DNA of 64,000 nt from Clostridium sp. DL-VIII (lineage in GTDB: Bacteria > Bacillota > Clostridia > Clostridiales > Clostridiaceae). Location of the stretch: positions 1,992,501 through 2,056,500 of the forward strand of contig NZ_CM001240.1 of NCBI RefSeq assembly GCF_000230835.1, in the 5' to 3' direction. The translations under genes were made by a program, and so were the position numbers. Positions within the stretch are counted from its first letter, which is position 1. Every line of letters begins with the position of its first letter. Below the pieces are notes generated by a model that worked only from the letters and a program-made list of their open reading frames with translations, had not been told where the DNA came from and ran no database searches. Shown here piece by piece: positions 1 through 9,228 of the stretch.

Positions 1-2
1 CT

Positions 3-623
3 AAAATGGTAGCTGAAACTTCTGTTACAACAGTAGAAGAACTTCTTAATGAAAAGTTTGAAGGAGATGCTACTGTTACAGAAAGCTTAAAAGCTTTAAT
101 AGCAAAACTTGGTGAAAACATGTCAGTAAGAAGATTTACTAAATTCGCTATTGATAATGGAATAGTTAGCAGCTATATTCATGGTGGCGGAAGAATCGGA
201 GTTTTAGTAGAACTTTCTTGTGATAAAGCTTCTGACGTTTTAGATGAAGTTGCTAAAGAAGTTTGTATGCAAATTGCTGCAGCAAACCCATTATTCTTAG
301 GAAAAGATGATGTAGATACAACATCTATGGAAAAAGAAAAAGAAATTTACAGAGTTCAAGCTTTAAATGAAGGAAAGCCAGAAAAAATAGTTGAAAAAAT
401 GGTTGTTGGAAGAATTCAAAAGTATTTCAAAGAAGTTTGTCTTTTAGAACAACTTTGGGTTAAGGATAGCGATAAAACAATCACTAAATTCTTAGAAGAA
501 AAATCTAAAGAGGTTGGTTCTCCAATTAAAGTAACTAGATTCGTAAGATACGAAAGAGGAGAAGGAATCGAAGTTGAAAAGGTAGATTTTGCTGAAGAAG
601 TTGCAAGACAAATCGGTAAATAG
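3..623 (+). CDS. tsf: Elongation factor Ts (5' truncated by window edge)
   Basis: EF-Ts is the guanine-nucleotide exchange factor that regenerates EF-Tu-GTP in translation. The 206 visible codons correspond to roughly the C-terminal two thirds of a protein usually near 300 residues. The reading frame stays open to the first bases of the window, so the N-terminal UBA-like and EF-Tu contact region (TDFVARN-type motif) lies outside. Visible are the dimerisation core, the stretch with '[11 protein letters not shown]' and the C-terminal module ending QIGK. The internal Met at base 6 is not a start. An intrinsic terminator follows directly, so this is the last gene of the (presumably rpsB-tsf) unit, ahead of pyrH. 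Confidence 0.95.
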   Translation, partial: KMVAETSVTTVEELLNEKFEGDATVTESLKALIAKLGENMSVRRFTKFAIDNGIVSSYIHGGGRIGVLVELSCDKASDVLDEVAKEVCMQIAAANPLFLGKDDVDTTSMEKEKEIYRVQALNEGKPEKIVEKMVVGRIQKYFKEVCLLEQLWVKDSDKTITKFLEEKSKEVGSPIKVTRFVRYERGEGIEVEKVDFAEEVARQIGK

Positions 624-631
624 TTGAAGCC

Positions 632-663
632 TAAAGAGAACACTTTGTGTTCTCTTTTTTTAA
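632..663 (+). terminator. Intrinsic terminator after tsf
   Basis: An 11-bp perfect stem (AAAGAGAACAC / GTGTTCTCTTT) with a 3-nt loop runs into a T tract. It closes the tsf transcript. Confidence 0.9.
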
Positions 664-789
664 AGCGCAATGAGAAACTAATAGATAAGCAATATTCTAT
701 TACTTTTTCATGCGTTTAAGAAGTAAAGTAAATATAATTTTAAAAAAGGTTTTCAGATAATCCTTAAAATATTTGGGAGGTAATTATAA

Positions 790-1512
<723 letters not shown>

Positions 1513-1575
1513 CAGATTATTATTTTGTCTATTATTTTCTTTCATGTGACTTAAAAAAGAAATAGGAGGGAAATC

Positions 1576-2133
1576 ATGATTAAGGATATTATTCAAAATG
1601 CAGAAGAAAAAATGAAAAAAACAATATCTGTATTAAAATCAGATTTATCAACAATGAAAGCTGGAAGAGCAAACCCAACAATGCTTGACAGAATTCAAGT
1701 CGAGTATTATGGAAGCATGTGCCCACTTAGCCAAGTGGCAAATGTTTCAGCTCCAGAGCCAAGAGTACTTATGATAACACCATGGGAAAGACCCATATTA
1801 AAAGATATAGAAAAAGCTATTTTAAAATCAGATTTAGGATTAAATCCTTCAAGTGATGGTTCTATTATCAGATTAGTGATACCAGAATTAACAGAAGAAA
1901 CTAGAAAGAATCTTGTTAAAAATGTAAAGAAAACAGGGGAAGAAGCTAAGGTAGCCGTAAGATCGATTAGAAAAAATGCTAATGATAAAATAAAAGCATT
2001 AAAGAAAGATGCTGATTTATCAGAAGATCAAATAAAAAAAGCTGAAGATGATGTTCAAAAGAAGACTGATGCAGTTGTGAAAGAAATAGATGCTATAATT
2101 GCTGCAAAGGAAAAAGAGGTCTTATCAGTTTAA
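1576..2133 (+). CDS. frr: Ribosome recycling factor
   Basis: RRF splits post-termination ribosomes together with EF-G. The 185-residue length is canonical. The three-helix-bundle signature is visible: an N-terminal region ending 'LKAGRANP'-like (here 'MKAGRANPTMLDRIQVEYYG') and the long Lys/Glu-rich C-terminal helix ending KEKEVLSV. An AGGAGGG site precedes the ATG. A terminator lies 29 bases downstream, so the pyrH-frr unit ends here. Confidence 0.97.
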   Translation: MIKDIIQNAEEKMKKTISVLKSDLSTMKAGRANPTMLDRIQVEYYGSMCPLSQVANVSAPEPRVLMITPWERPILKDIEKAILKSDLGLNPSSDGSIIRLVIPELTEETRKNLVKNVKKTGEEAKVAVRSIRKNANDKIKALKKDADLSEDQIKKAEDDVQKKTDAVVKEIDAIIAAKEKEVLSV

Positions 2134-2161
2134 GGCATATTATTTCATAAGCCTGAATTTT

Positions 2162-2188
2162 AAAACCTGCTAAAAAGCAGGTTTTTTT
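2162..2188 (+). terminator. Intrinsic terminator after frr
   Basis: A 9-bp stem AAAACCTGC / GCAGGTTTT with a 5-nt loop, continuing into a T run. Confidence 0.9.
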
Positions 2189-2235
2189 CTTAAAAGAAAA
2201 GATTTTGTATGAACTGCTTATTGCATATTTCATTC

Positions 2236-2344
2236 TTGAAACCTTCTCTATAAGCATTCTAGCTTAGTATTCATAGTATAATCTATAAGTAAGTACATAA
2301 ATGAGAAGTGGGTTTCAAATAATAATAAAAAGCTAAGCTTAGCT
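2236..2344 (+). other. Palindromic leader region upstream of uppS
   Basis: The 294-bp gap between frr and uppS holds two inverted structures after the frr terminator. TTGAAACC-TTCTC (2236-2248) is complementary to GAGAA-GTG-GGTTTCAA (2303-2318). A perfect 14-bp palindrome, AGCTAAGCTTAGCT, sits at 2331-2344. Their role is unknown; an operator, a leader RNA fold or a relic of a repeat are all possible. No convincing -35/-10 pair was found. Confidence 0.35.
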
Positions 2345-2428
2345 CAGGTGCAAAATATTTAGTTTATATAACTTGCTCAAAATAATAGGGCTTAATAAAG
2401 TTATGTTAGTAAACTAGGGGGAGAAAAT

Positions 2429-3187
2429 ATGTTAAATATATTTAAATCAAAAAAAGAAGAAAATAAAGAATTTGAGCTTGATATGAATAACATACCTAAT
2501 CATATTGCAATAATAATGGATGGGAATGGACGATGGGCTAAAAGTCAAAATTTACCAAGAAGTATGGGACACAAAGCTGGAATGGAAAGTATTAGAAGGA
2601 TATTGAAAGAGGCCACAAGACTTGGAGTTAAAAATTTAACTTTATATGCTTTCTCAACTGAAAATTGGGCTAGGCCTAAAGATGAAGTTGGAGCAATAAT
2701 GAAGCTTTTAGTTACTTATTTAAATAAGGAATTGAGAGAATGTCATGAAAATGGTGTTAAAATGAATCTTTTGGGAGATATGTCAAAATTACCTGAAGAA
2801 TGTCAAAAAGCATTAGAAAACGCTATAGAGACTACTAAGAACAATACAAAAATAAATTTGAATTTTGCTTTAAATTATGGTGGAAGAGATGAGATTGTTA
2901 GAGCAATAAAACTGATTAGTTCAGAAGTGAAAAGTAATAAAATAAATGAAGAGGACATTAATGAGAAATTGGTGGAAGAATATTTATATACAAAAGGTAT
3001 ACCGGATCCAGATATAATTATCAGACCATCTGGTGAGCAAAGGCTTAGTAATTTCTTATTATGGCAATGTGCTTATTCAGAATTTTGGTATGCAAATATA
3101 AATTGGCCAGATTTTAAGGAAAAGGATTTACAAAGAGCTATAGCGGATTATCAAAATAGGGATAGGCGCTTTGGAAAAGTAAAATAG
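2429..3187 (+). CDS. uppS: Isoprenyl (undecaprenyl) diphosphate synthase
   Basis: A cis-prenyltransferase that condenses isopentenyl diphosphate onto farnesyl diphosphate to make the C55 carrier for peptidoglycan and surface glycans. At 252 residues it has family length. The catalytic motif 'MDGNGRWA' with Asp31 is present, as are the substrate motif 'FSTENWARP' and the C-terminal 'RPSGEQRLSNFLLWQ', whose Arg/Ser residues bind the diphosphate. A GGGGGAG ribosome site precedes the ATG. cdsA follows at 15 bases, so the two are co-transcribed. Its product feeds the glycan genes at the far end of the window only indirectly. Confidence 0.96.
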   Translation: MLNIFKSKKEENKEFELDMNNIPNHIAIIMDGNGRWAKSQNLPRSMGHKAGMESIRRILKEATRLGVKNLTLYAFSTENWARPKDEVGAIMKLLVTYLNKELRECHENGVKMNLLGDMSKLPEECQKALENAIETTKNNTKINLNFALNYGGRDEIVRAIKLISSEVKSNKINEEDINEKLVEEYLYTKGIPDPDIIIRPSGEQRLSNFLLWQCAYSEFWYANINWPDFKEKDLQRAIADYQNRDRRFGKVK

Positions 3188-3202
3188 GGGAGTGATTAGA
3201 TT

Positions 3203-3997
3203 TTGAAGTCTGATAATAGATATCTAGGTGCAGCTATGATTGCTCCGTTTATCATATTTGTTTTTCTTGGAGGAATTTATCTTAAAGGGTTTGTTTTTGC
3301 AATATCTATAATGGCACTATGGGAATTTTACAATGCATTAAAAGAGAAAAATTTAAAACCAATAAAGAGTATAGGGTATATTTTATTAATAATATATTAT
3401 CTTTTGAATAATAATTTTGAATATATGATGTATATTATTGTTATTGCAACATTTATATTGTTAATACTTCCGGTTATAAATCTGGAGTATACATTTGTAG
3501 ATGTTTCGCTTACGGTGCTTGGATTTATATACTGTGGGATTTTATTTAGTTTTGTATACTTAATTAATGCAAAAAACAAAGGAGAATTTTTAGTTTGGAT
3601 CATATTTATTGGTTCATGGCTTTCAGATACAGCGGCATATTATTGTGGCAAAAACTTTGGAAAGCATAAATTATCGCCTAAAGTTTCACCTAAGAAAACA
3701 ATAGAAGGTTCACTTGGTGGTCTTATAGGTGCAACTGTTTTTACAGGAGTTTTTGGAATAGTAATACAGCATTATACTAATATTATGCCAATATATAATT
3801 ATTTCTTGATAGGTGCGCTATGTGGCTTGTTTGGACAATTGGGGGATTTGGTTGCATCTTCAATAAAGAGATATGTAGGAATAAAAGATTATAGTAACTT
3901 AATTCCGGGTCATGGGGGAATATTGGACAGATTTGACAGTATAATATTTTCGGCAACTGTAGTTTTTTATTATTTAACATTTATAATAAAAATTTAA
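3203..3997 (+). CDS. cdsA: Phosphatidate cytidylyltransferase
   Basis: Makes CDP-diacylglycerol from phosphatidic acid and CTP, the precursor used by PgsA (also in this window). It is a polytopic membrane protein of 264 residues with about seven or eight hydrophobic segments. The family signature lies near residues 220-245: 'SSIKRYVGIKDY' followed by 'GHGGILDRFDS'. The TTG start is chosen because the GGGGAGTGATT site lies at the proper distance and no ATG fits. Strong terminator downstream. Confidence 0.95.
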   Translation: MKSDNRYLGAAMIAPFIIFVFLGGIYLKGFVFAISIMALWEFYNALKEKNLKPIKSIGYILLIIYYLLNNNFEYMMYIIVIATFILLILPVINLEYTFVDVSLTVLGFIYCGILFSFVYLINAKNKGEFLVWIIFIGSWLSDTAAYYCGKNFGKHKLSPKVSPKKTIEGSLGGLIGATVFTGVFGIVIQHYTNIMPIYNYFLIGALCGLFGQLGDLVASSIKRYVGIKDYSNLIPGHGGILDRFDSIIFSATVVFYYLTFIIKI

Positions 3998-4015
3998 TAG
4001 TTACATTGATTTAGA

Positions 4016-4061
4016 AATTAAACTTTATAGTTCAAATATAAAGTTTAATTTTTTTTTTTTT
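4016..4061 (+). terminator. Strong intrinsic terminator after cdsA
   Basis: The perfect stem ATTAAACTTTATA / TATAAAGTTTAAT with a 7-nt loop is followed by a T run of about a dozen bases. It separates uppS-cdsA from the next gene. Confidence 0.93.
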
Positions 4062-4155
4062 CATAAGTATTTTTTATGTAAATGAAATAAGGAGTTTTTA
4101 AGAGAAAATTAGATGCATATATTATAAAAGTAGCAATGATTAAAAGTTTAGTGAG

Positions 4156-5145
4156 GTGAGGATTATTTTTACGGCATATAAAAAACTTTTTTCACTTTTA
4201 TTTTCTCTTGTATTAGTAATAATAGTAACATTCTTAATAAAGTACTATTTTAGGCCTTTTTTATCTATGATTATTATGACTGTAATATGTGCGCCTATTT
4301 ATAAAATTATGATAAAAGCTAAAATTCCGAGTAAAATAGCGGGTGCCTTAAGTATAATAGTTATTAATATATCTATAGTGCTTATTGGAGTATATTTAGG
4401 CAGCGAAATATTTTACATATTTAAAAAAGTATATTTTGCAAATTTAGATTTAATAAATAAACTTATTAAAGATATTTCTATTACTTTAAATGTAGATTTA
4501 GAAAATATTAAGATAGGAAGAAGTGTAATTTCCATAATTAATGACCAAAATATAAGAAAAGGAGCATTAAGTACTGGGGATGGGATCTTAGCTTATTTTA
4601 TAGGGAATATATGCACTTTTTTTGTATTGGTAGATAAGCAAAAAATAATAGAATTATTTTCAATGCTATTCCCGATAGAGATAATGACAAAGTTTACTGG
4701 TCAAAAGAGAAATTTTATTCAAATGATAGGGATTGAGGGAATGTTAATTTTAATTTCGACATTAGAAATAATAATAGGTTTTTTGGTGCTTAGGATTCCT
4801 GATTGCTTTATGCTTGGAGTAATTTGCGGTATATTGGACATTTTGCCTTATGTGGGAACTATAATTGTATTTATTCCAATTATAATATACAATATTATAA
4901 TGAAGAATTTTATCACTGCATTTGGGCTTATTTGCCTATATGTTTTAGTTGAAATTGTCAGAGAAATATTAGAGGCTAAGTTTTTAGGAAACAAATTAGA
5001 TATTCATCCTTTGGTTATATTATTATCGATATATATTGGAGTTAAGATATTTGGTCTTCTAGGAATATTAGTCGGACCAATGTATAGCATTATAGCAAAA
5101 GAAATAATTTATAGCACAAACCAAGAATTTCACATTAAAAATTAG
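4156..5145 (+). CDS. AI-2E family transporter / permease
   Basis: A 329-residue integral membrane protein of the PF01594 (AI-2E, PerM/YtvI-like) family with about seven or eight hydrophobic spans. The family's C-terminal hallmark is visible: 'GVICGILDILPYVGTIIVFIPI', then the 'FLGNKLDIHPLVILLSIYIGVKIFGLLGILVGP' block (shown here in part). Substrate is unknown; family members range from putative quorum-signal exporters to sporulation and Na+/H+ proteins. The start is uncertain. The only in-frame canonical codon, GTG at 4156, lies inside the best Shine-Dalgarno (GAGGTGAGG), so initiation may occur a few codons downstream at a non-canonical ATT. The gene sits between the cdsA terminator and dxr. 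Confidence 0.8.
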   Translation: MRIIFTAYKKLFSLLFSLVLVIIVTFLIKYYFRPFLSMIIMTVICAPIYKIMIKAKIPSKIAGALSIIVINISIVLIGVYLGSEIFYIFKKVYFANLDLINKLIKDISITLNVDLENIKIGRSVISIINDQNIRKGALSTGDGILAYFIGNICTFFVLVDKQKIIELFSMLFPIEIMTKFTGQKRNFIQMIGIEGMLILISTLEIIIGFLVLRIPDCFMLGVICGILDILPYVGTIIVFIPIIIYNIIMKNFITAFGLICLYVLVEIVREILEAKFLGNKLDIHPLVILLSIYIGVKIFGLLGILVGPMYSIIAKEIIYSTNQEFHIKN

Positions 5146-5238
5146 ATTTGCAACTTGTATTCCTGTTATGTGTGAACTAGATAAAATGAATTAACCAGTT
5201 ATGAGTTGTAAGTGTGTGCAGTATAATCTAAAAATTAC

Positions 5239-5270
5239 AAGTAATAAATCAAGTTTTTGATTTACTTGTC
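5239..5270 (+). repeat. Hairpin upstream of dxr
   Basis: CAAGTA-ATA-AATC (left) can pair with GATTTACTTG (right) across a short loop, with a 3-nt bulge. There is no T run on the + strand, so a terminator is not indicated. Confidence 0.4.
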
Positions 5271-5315
5271 AGTAGTATGATGCTAGCTTGGGATTTGCTT
5301 TTAGGAGGAAAGAGA

Positions 5316-6479
5316 ATGAAAAAAATTTCTATACTAGGGTGTACTGGGTCAATAGGAACTCAAACGCTGGATGTAATTAGAAAATCAAATGGTGAATTAA
5401 GGTTAATAGGAGTGACAGCCAACACTTCTGTAGAAAAAGTCATTGGAATAATAGAAGAATTTAAACCTTCATATGTAGCCATGATGGATTTTAAAAGTGC
5501 TCATGAAATAAGAGAATATTGCAAAGTGGGCAATAGATTAGTAGAAGTTTTGGATGGAATAGAAGGACTTAATAAAATAGCTAGTTTAGAGGAAATTGAC
5601 ATAGTAGTGACATCTGTAGTTGGTATGATAGGTTTAGAGCCTACCATGAAGGCTATAGAAGCTAAAAAGGATATTGCTCTCGCTAATAAGGAGACATTAG
5701 TAGTTGCAGGGGAATTAGTAATGAAAGCAGCTAAAGAGAATAATGTAAAAATACTTCCGGTAGATTCAGAGCATAGTGCTATATTTCAGTCTTTAAGAGG
5801 GAATGATACTAATGCTTTAAGAAAAATAATTTTAACTGCATCTGGAGGTCCTTTTAGAGGGAAGATAAAAGAGGAACTTATTGATATAAAAGTTGAAGAT
5901 GCGTTGAAACATCCTAAATGGAATATGGGAAAAAAAATCTCCATAGATTCAGCAACTCTTATGAATAAAGGGCTTGAGGTTATAGAGGCTCATTGGCTTT
6001 TTAATTGTAATTATGATAATATACAGGTTGTAGTTCATCCACAGAGTGTTGTACATTCTATGGTTGAATATACTGATGGAAGCATAATAGCACAGCTTGG
6101 AGCTCAAGATATGCGATTGCCTATTCAATATGCTTTAAACTATGAGAAGAGGGAGAAGCTTATTGCAGATACAATAGACTTCTATGAAATATCAAAACTA
6201 ACCTTTGAAAAACCAGATTTAGATACGTTTAAGGCTTTAGAGTTGTCTTTTAAGGCTGGAAGAATAGGGGGGCTTATGCCAACTATTTTGAACGGAGCTA
6301 ATGAGGCAGCAGTAGAATTATTTTTAAATGAAAAAATAAAATTTTTACAAATACCAAATTTAATAGAAAAGTGTATGGAAGTGTTTAAGGATGAGGTCAA
6401 AAAAGAGTTGACTTTAGAAAATATTATTAACTTAGATAAGAGAGTAAAAGAATATGTAATCAAAAAAGTAGTGCTTTAA
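5316..6479 (+). CDS. dxr: 1-deoxy-D-xylulose 5-phosphate reductoisomerase
   Basis: Converts DXP to MEP with NADPH, the committed step of the non-mevalonate isoprenoid route. IspG later in this run is from the same pathway. A TTAGGAGG site fixes the ATG at 5316, giving 387 residues; an upstream in-frame ATG at 5277 has no ribosome site and adds 13 non-conserved residues. The NADPH loop 'GCTGSIGTQTLD' is at residues 7-18. The metal/substrate segments 'VDSEHSAIFQ' and 'SIDSATLMNKGLEVIEAHWLF' are intact. rseP follows after 17 bases. Confidence 0.96.
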   Translation: MKKISILGCTGSIGTQTLDVIRKSNGELRLIGVTANTSVEKVIGIIEEFKPSYVAMMDFKSAHEIREYCKVGNRLVEVLDGIEGLNKIASLEEIDIVVTSVVGMIGLEPTMKAIEAKKDIALANKETLVVAGELVMKAAKENNVKILPVDSEHSAIFQSLRGNDTNALRKIILTASGGPFRGKIKEELIDIKVEDALKHPKWNMGKKISIDSATLMNKGLEVIEAHWLFNCNYDNIQVVVHPQSVVHSMVEYTDGSIIAQLGAQDMRLPIQYALNYEKREKLIADTIDFYEISKLTFEKPDLDTFKALELSFKAGRIGGLMPTILNGANEAAVELFLNEKIKFLQIPNLIEKCMEVFKDEVKKELTLENIINLDKRVKEYVIKKVVL

Positions 6480-6496
6480 GGAGGTAAGTTTTTTAT

Positions 6497-7510
6497 ATGT
6501 ATATAATTTTGGCTATTTTAGCTTTCGGAGTTTTAATAATTGTACATGAACTAGGTCATTTTACTTTAGCAAAATTAAATGGTGTAAGAGTTGAAGAATT
6601 TTCAATTGGAATGGGACCAAAGATTTTATCTAAACAAGGAAAGGAAACAAAATATTCCTTAGGTATATTTCCAGTTGGTGGATATGTAAAAATGATGGGA
6701 GAAGAAGAAGCGGTTCAAGATGAAAGAAGTTTTTCTGCTAAACCTCCTTTAAGAAGAATAAGTATAATAATTGCTGGTGTAGTAATGAATTACTTATTAG
6801 CAATAGTTATATTTACAACCATAACATATAATTTTGGATACAGACCAACAACTGCTGGTGAAATAGAAAATGGATCAGCTGCATATGAGGCTGGATTAAT
6901 GAGTGGAGATAAGATTTTGAAGATAGGAAATTCTAAAGTCTTTTACTTTGATGATATTATATTTGATATATATTTATCAAAAGGTCAAACTACTAATTTT
7001 CTAGTTGACAGAAACGGTGAGGAGAAGAATATAGTTATAACACCTAAAATTAATGATGAAGGGCAATATAAAATAGGAATGGGGTATCCTGATAAAATAG
7101 AAAATCCAAATATCGGAACCAGCTTCAAGCAAAGTTTAAATCAAACAGCATCATTAGTGTCTCAAACATTTAAAGGTCTTAAAATGATATTTACAGGAAA
7201 AGCTAATCTTAAAACTGATGTAGGAGGACCACTTACAATAGTAAAAATGTCTGCAGCAAGTGCTCAAGCGGGAATCTGGAATTTAATTTATTTTGTGGGA
7301 TTTTTAAGTGTTAACTTAGCAGTATTTAATTTGTTACCATTCCCAGCATTAGACGGTGGATGGTGTGTAATATTATTAATAGAGTTCATAACTAGGAGAA
7401 AGGTTCCAGATAAGATAGTTGCAGGATTGAATTATATGGGCTTTGCAACTCTTATAGCATTAATGATACTGGTGACAATAAAAGATATAGTATTCCCAGT
7501 ACAATTTTAA
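6497..7510 (+). CDS. rseP: RIP metalloprotease RseP (site-2 protease)
   Basis: An intramembrane zinc protease that cleaves membrane-bound anti-sigma factors and signal-peptide remnants (RasP in Bacillus). At 337 residues it has the zinc site HELGH at residues 17-21 in the first transmembrane segment. A single PDZ domain spans roughly residues 115-190, and the third ligand motif 'LLPFPALDGG' is near residue 285. The C-terminal hydrophobic segment is present. An AAGGAGG site overlaps the dxr stop region, consistent with translational coupling. Confidence 0.95.
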   Translation: MYIILAILAFGVLIIVHELGHFTLAKLNGVRVEEFSIGMGPKILSKQGKETKYSLGIFPVGGYVKMMGEEEAVQDERSFSAKPPLRRISIIIAGVVMNYLLAIVIFTTITYNFGYRPTTAGEIENGSAAYEAGLMSGDKILKIGNSKVFYFDDIIFDIYLSKGQTTNFLVDRNGEEKNIVITPKINDEGQYKIGMGYPDKIENPNIGTSFKQSLNQTASLVSQTFKGLKMIFTGKANLKTDVGGPLTIVKMSAASAQAGIWNLIYFVGFLSVNLAVFNLLPFPALDGGWCVILLIEFITRRKVPDKIVAGLNYMGFATLIALMILVTIKDIVFPVQF

Positions 7511-7511
7511 A

Positions 7512-7647
7512 CAGTTAAAAATTAAGAGTTGAAAGTTAAGAGTTTAGGAAGAAAAGCCTTTGGCCTTTCTAAATAATAATATTTTTTAGAAATCCCTGTA
7601 GGGATTTCATCATTAACTCTTAATTCATAACTTATAACTCTTAACTG
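7512..7647 (+). repeat. CAGTTAA-type inverted-repeat element, copy 1
   Basis: Both ends carry related sequence in opposite orientation: the left end begins CAGTTAA...TTAAGAGTT, and the right end, read on the other strand, also begins CAGTTAAGAGTT. Inside is a perfect hairpin GAAATCCC-TGTA-GGGATTTC (7589-7608) and a second one around AGCC-TTT-GGCT. No coding potential is visible. It looks like a non-autonomous miniature element (MITE-like). It sits 44 bases before ispG; a relative begins just after ispG. Confidence 0.6.
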
Positions 7648-7690
7648 ATTTAGTGTGTTAATTTAGAGAAAGTAAGAGGCGATACGTTAG

Positions 7691-8740
7691 ATGGAGAGAA
7701 GAAAATCACGAAAAGTTAAAGTTGGAAATATATATGTTGGAGGAGATGCTCCAATTACAGTACAATCAATGACGACAACGCGTACTAAGGACATAGAGGG
7801 AACATTAAAACAAATAGAAAAACTGTATGATGCTGGCTGTGATATTGTAAGATGTGCAGTGCTAGATATGGATGATGCAGAAAGTTTAGGTGAGATAACA
7901 AGAAGAGCTTCTATTCCAGTAGTTGCAGATATACATTTTGATTATAAATTGGCATTAAGAGCTATCGAAAATGGTGTTTCAGCTCTTAGAATAAATCCTG
8001 GGAATATAGGTAGTGTGGATAGAATTAAAGCTGTAAAAGAAGCCTGCAGCAAGAAGCAGATTCCAATAAGAATTGGGGTTAATTCAGGGTCTCTAGAAAA
8101 AGATATTTTAGAGAAATATGGAATGCCAACGGCTGAAGGTTTGGTTGAAAGTGCATTAAGGCATGTAAAAATTTTAGAAGATTTAGATTTTCGTGATATT
8201 GTGATATCGATAAAATCCTCAAATGTGCAGATGATGATAGAGTGCTATAGATTAATCGCAGAAAAATGTGATTATCCTCTTCATCTAGGAGTAACAGAAG
8301 CAGGAACTGCTCAAAAAGGAACAATTAAATCAAGCATAGGAATAGGGACACTTCTTTCAGAAGGTATAGGAGATACTATAAGAGTATCACTCACTAGTGA
8401 CCCTGTAAATGAAGTGAAAGTTGGAATCGAAATTTTAAAAGCATTAGGTTTAAAGAAAAAAGGAATTGAATTTATATCATGTCCTACTTGCGGAAGAACT
8501 CAAATTAATTTGATTAAAATTGCAGAAGAGGTTGAAAAGAGATTAGAAAATTGCAAAAAAGACATTAAGGTTGCAGTTATGGGCTGCATAGTAAATGGCC
8601 CAGGGGAAGCAAGAGAGTGTGATCTTGGAATTGCTGGTGGCATTGGAGAAGGAATAATTTTCAAAAAAGGCGAAATAATAAAAAAAGTAAAAGAAGAAGA
8701 ATTGATAGATGCTCTTATGGAAGAAGTAGAGAAACTTTAA
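7691..8740 (+). CDS. ispG: 4-hydroxy-3-methylbut-2-enyl diphosphate synthase (flavodoxin/ferredoxin)
   Basis: The [4Fe-4S] enzyme converting MEcPP to HMBPP in the MEP pathway. It has 349 residues, the short bacterial form without the insert domain. The N-terminal TIM-barrel motif 'VQSMTTTRTKD' is present. The cluster Cys residues are in 'CPTCGRTQ' (about residues 261-268) and 'GCIVNGPGEA' near 298, and the downstream Glu is retained. The ribosome site is AAGAGGCG. It is bracketed by two repeat elements, and polC, often found next in Firmicutes, is not there. Confidence 0.96.
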   Translation: MERRKSRKVKVGNIYVGGDAPITVQSMTTTRTKDIEGTLKQIEKLYDAGCDIVRCAVLDMDDAESLGEITRRASIPVVADIHFDYKLALRAIENGVSALRINPGNIGSVDRIKAVKEACSKKQIPIRIGVNSGSLEKDILEKYGMPTAEGLVESALRHVKILEDLDFRDIVISIKSSNVQMMIECYRLIAEKCDYPLHLGVTEAGTAQKGTIKSSIGIGTLLSEGIGDTIRVSLTSDPVNEVKVGIEILKALGLKKKGIEFISCPTCGRTQINLIKIAEEVEKRLENCKKDIKVAVMGCIVNGPGEARECDLGIAGGIGEGIIFKKGEIIKKVKEEELIDALMEEVEKL

Positions 8741-8741
8741 A

Positions 8742-8983
8742 GCAGTTAACAGTTAAGAGTTTACAGTTGAGGAGAAAATTTCTGTGAAATTTTTAAAAAT
8801 ATATAGTGTAATGTGCAACTGGCAATGATAATTGCAATCTTTATAGGATTTCGAGTTATTGTGAATAATTAAATTTGCAATAGATATAATAAAATCTGCA
8901 TGTAGATTTTTGAAATATATTTAAAGAAATCCAGAGGATTTCAACCATAATTGTGAATTGTACATTGTAAACTGTGAATTGCA
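8742..8983 (+). repeat. CAGTTAA-type inverted-repeat element, copy 2
   Basis: It begins one base after the ispG stop with GCAGTTAACAGTT. The far end, read on the other strand, starts GCAATTCACAGTT, matching 11 of 13 positions. Internal hairpins include AAATTTC-TGT-GAAATTT, AAAATCT-GCATGT-AGATTTT and GAAATCC-AGA-GGATTTC. The last is the same design as in copy 1, with a different centre. No open reading frame. MITE-like; about 240 bp. Confidence 0.55.
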
Positions 8984-8995
8984 TTAAATTGTTTC

Positions 8996-9024
8996 TTGTA
9001 ATATTGATTTGTTTATGTTATCAT
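8996..9024 (+). promoter_or_regulatory. Predicted sigma-A promoter of the rimP-nusA-infB operon
   Basis: TTGTAA, a 17-base spacer and TATCAT, with an upstream TG one base before the -10 (extended -10). It lies about 205 bases before rimP, giving a long leader that contains two hairpins. Confidence 0.45.
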
Positions 9025-9058
9025 ATAAGAAGATTAATTTCTAATAGCTAGAAAAAAG

Positions 9059-9121
9059 GAGTGGGAAAATTACCCGCTCTTTCTGTTTGTAACGCAACTA
9101 ACTTAAGATAGTTGCGTTTTT
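9059..9121 (+). promoter_or_regulatory. Tandem hairpins in the rimP-nusA leader
   Basis: The first hairpin is GAGTGGG (9059-9065) with CCCGCTC (9073-9079), followed by TTTCTGTTT. The second is AACGCAACTA (9091-9100) with TAGTTGCGTT (9109-9118), followed by a short T run. Both have a terminator-like shape and lie more than 100 bases ahead of the first gene. They could act as attenuators of the nusA operon (inference; NusA acts at exactly such structures). No antiterminator was identified. Confidence 0.55.
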
Positions 9122-9228
9122 GATTACAAATTTTAAAAATGCATAAGATATAGACAAATAAATTTAGTTTTCATGCTTGATGTTTATATTAGTGTGGGTT
9201 TTTAAAAGATGAAAGTGAGGGTTAGAAA

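Noticed and set aside
5277..5315. Upstream ATG of dxr
   Set aside because: No ribosome site; the AGGAGG at about 5303-5308 serves the ATG at 5316, which also matches the usual family N-terminus.
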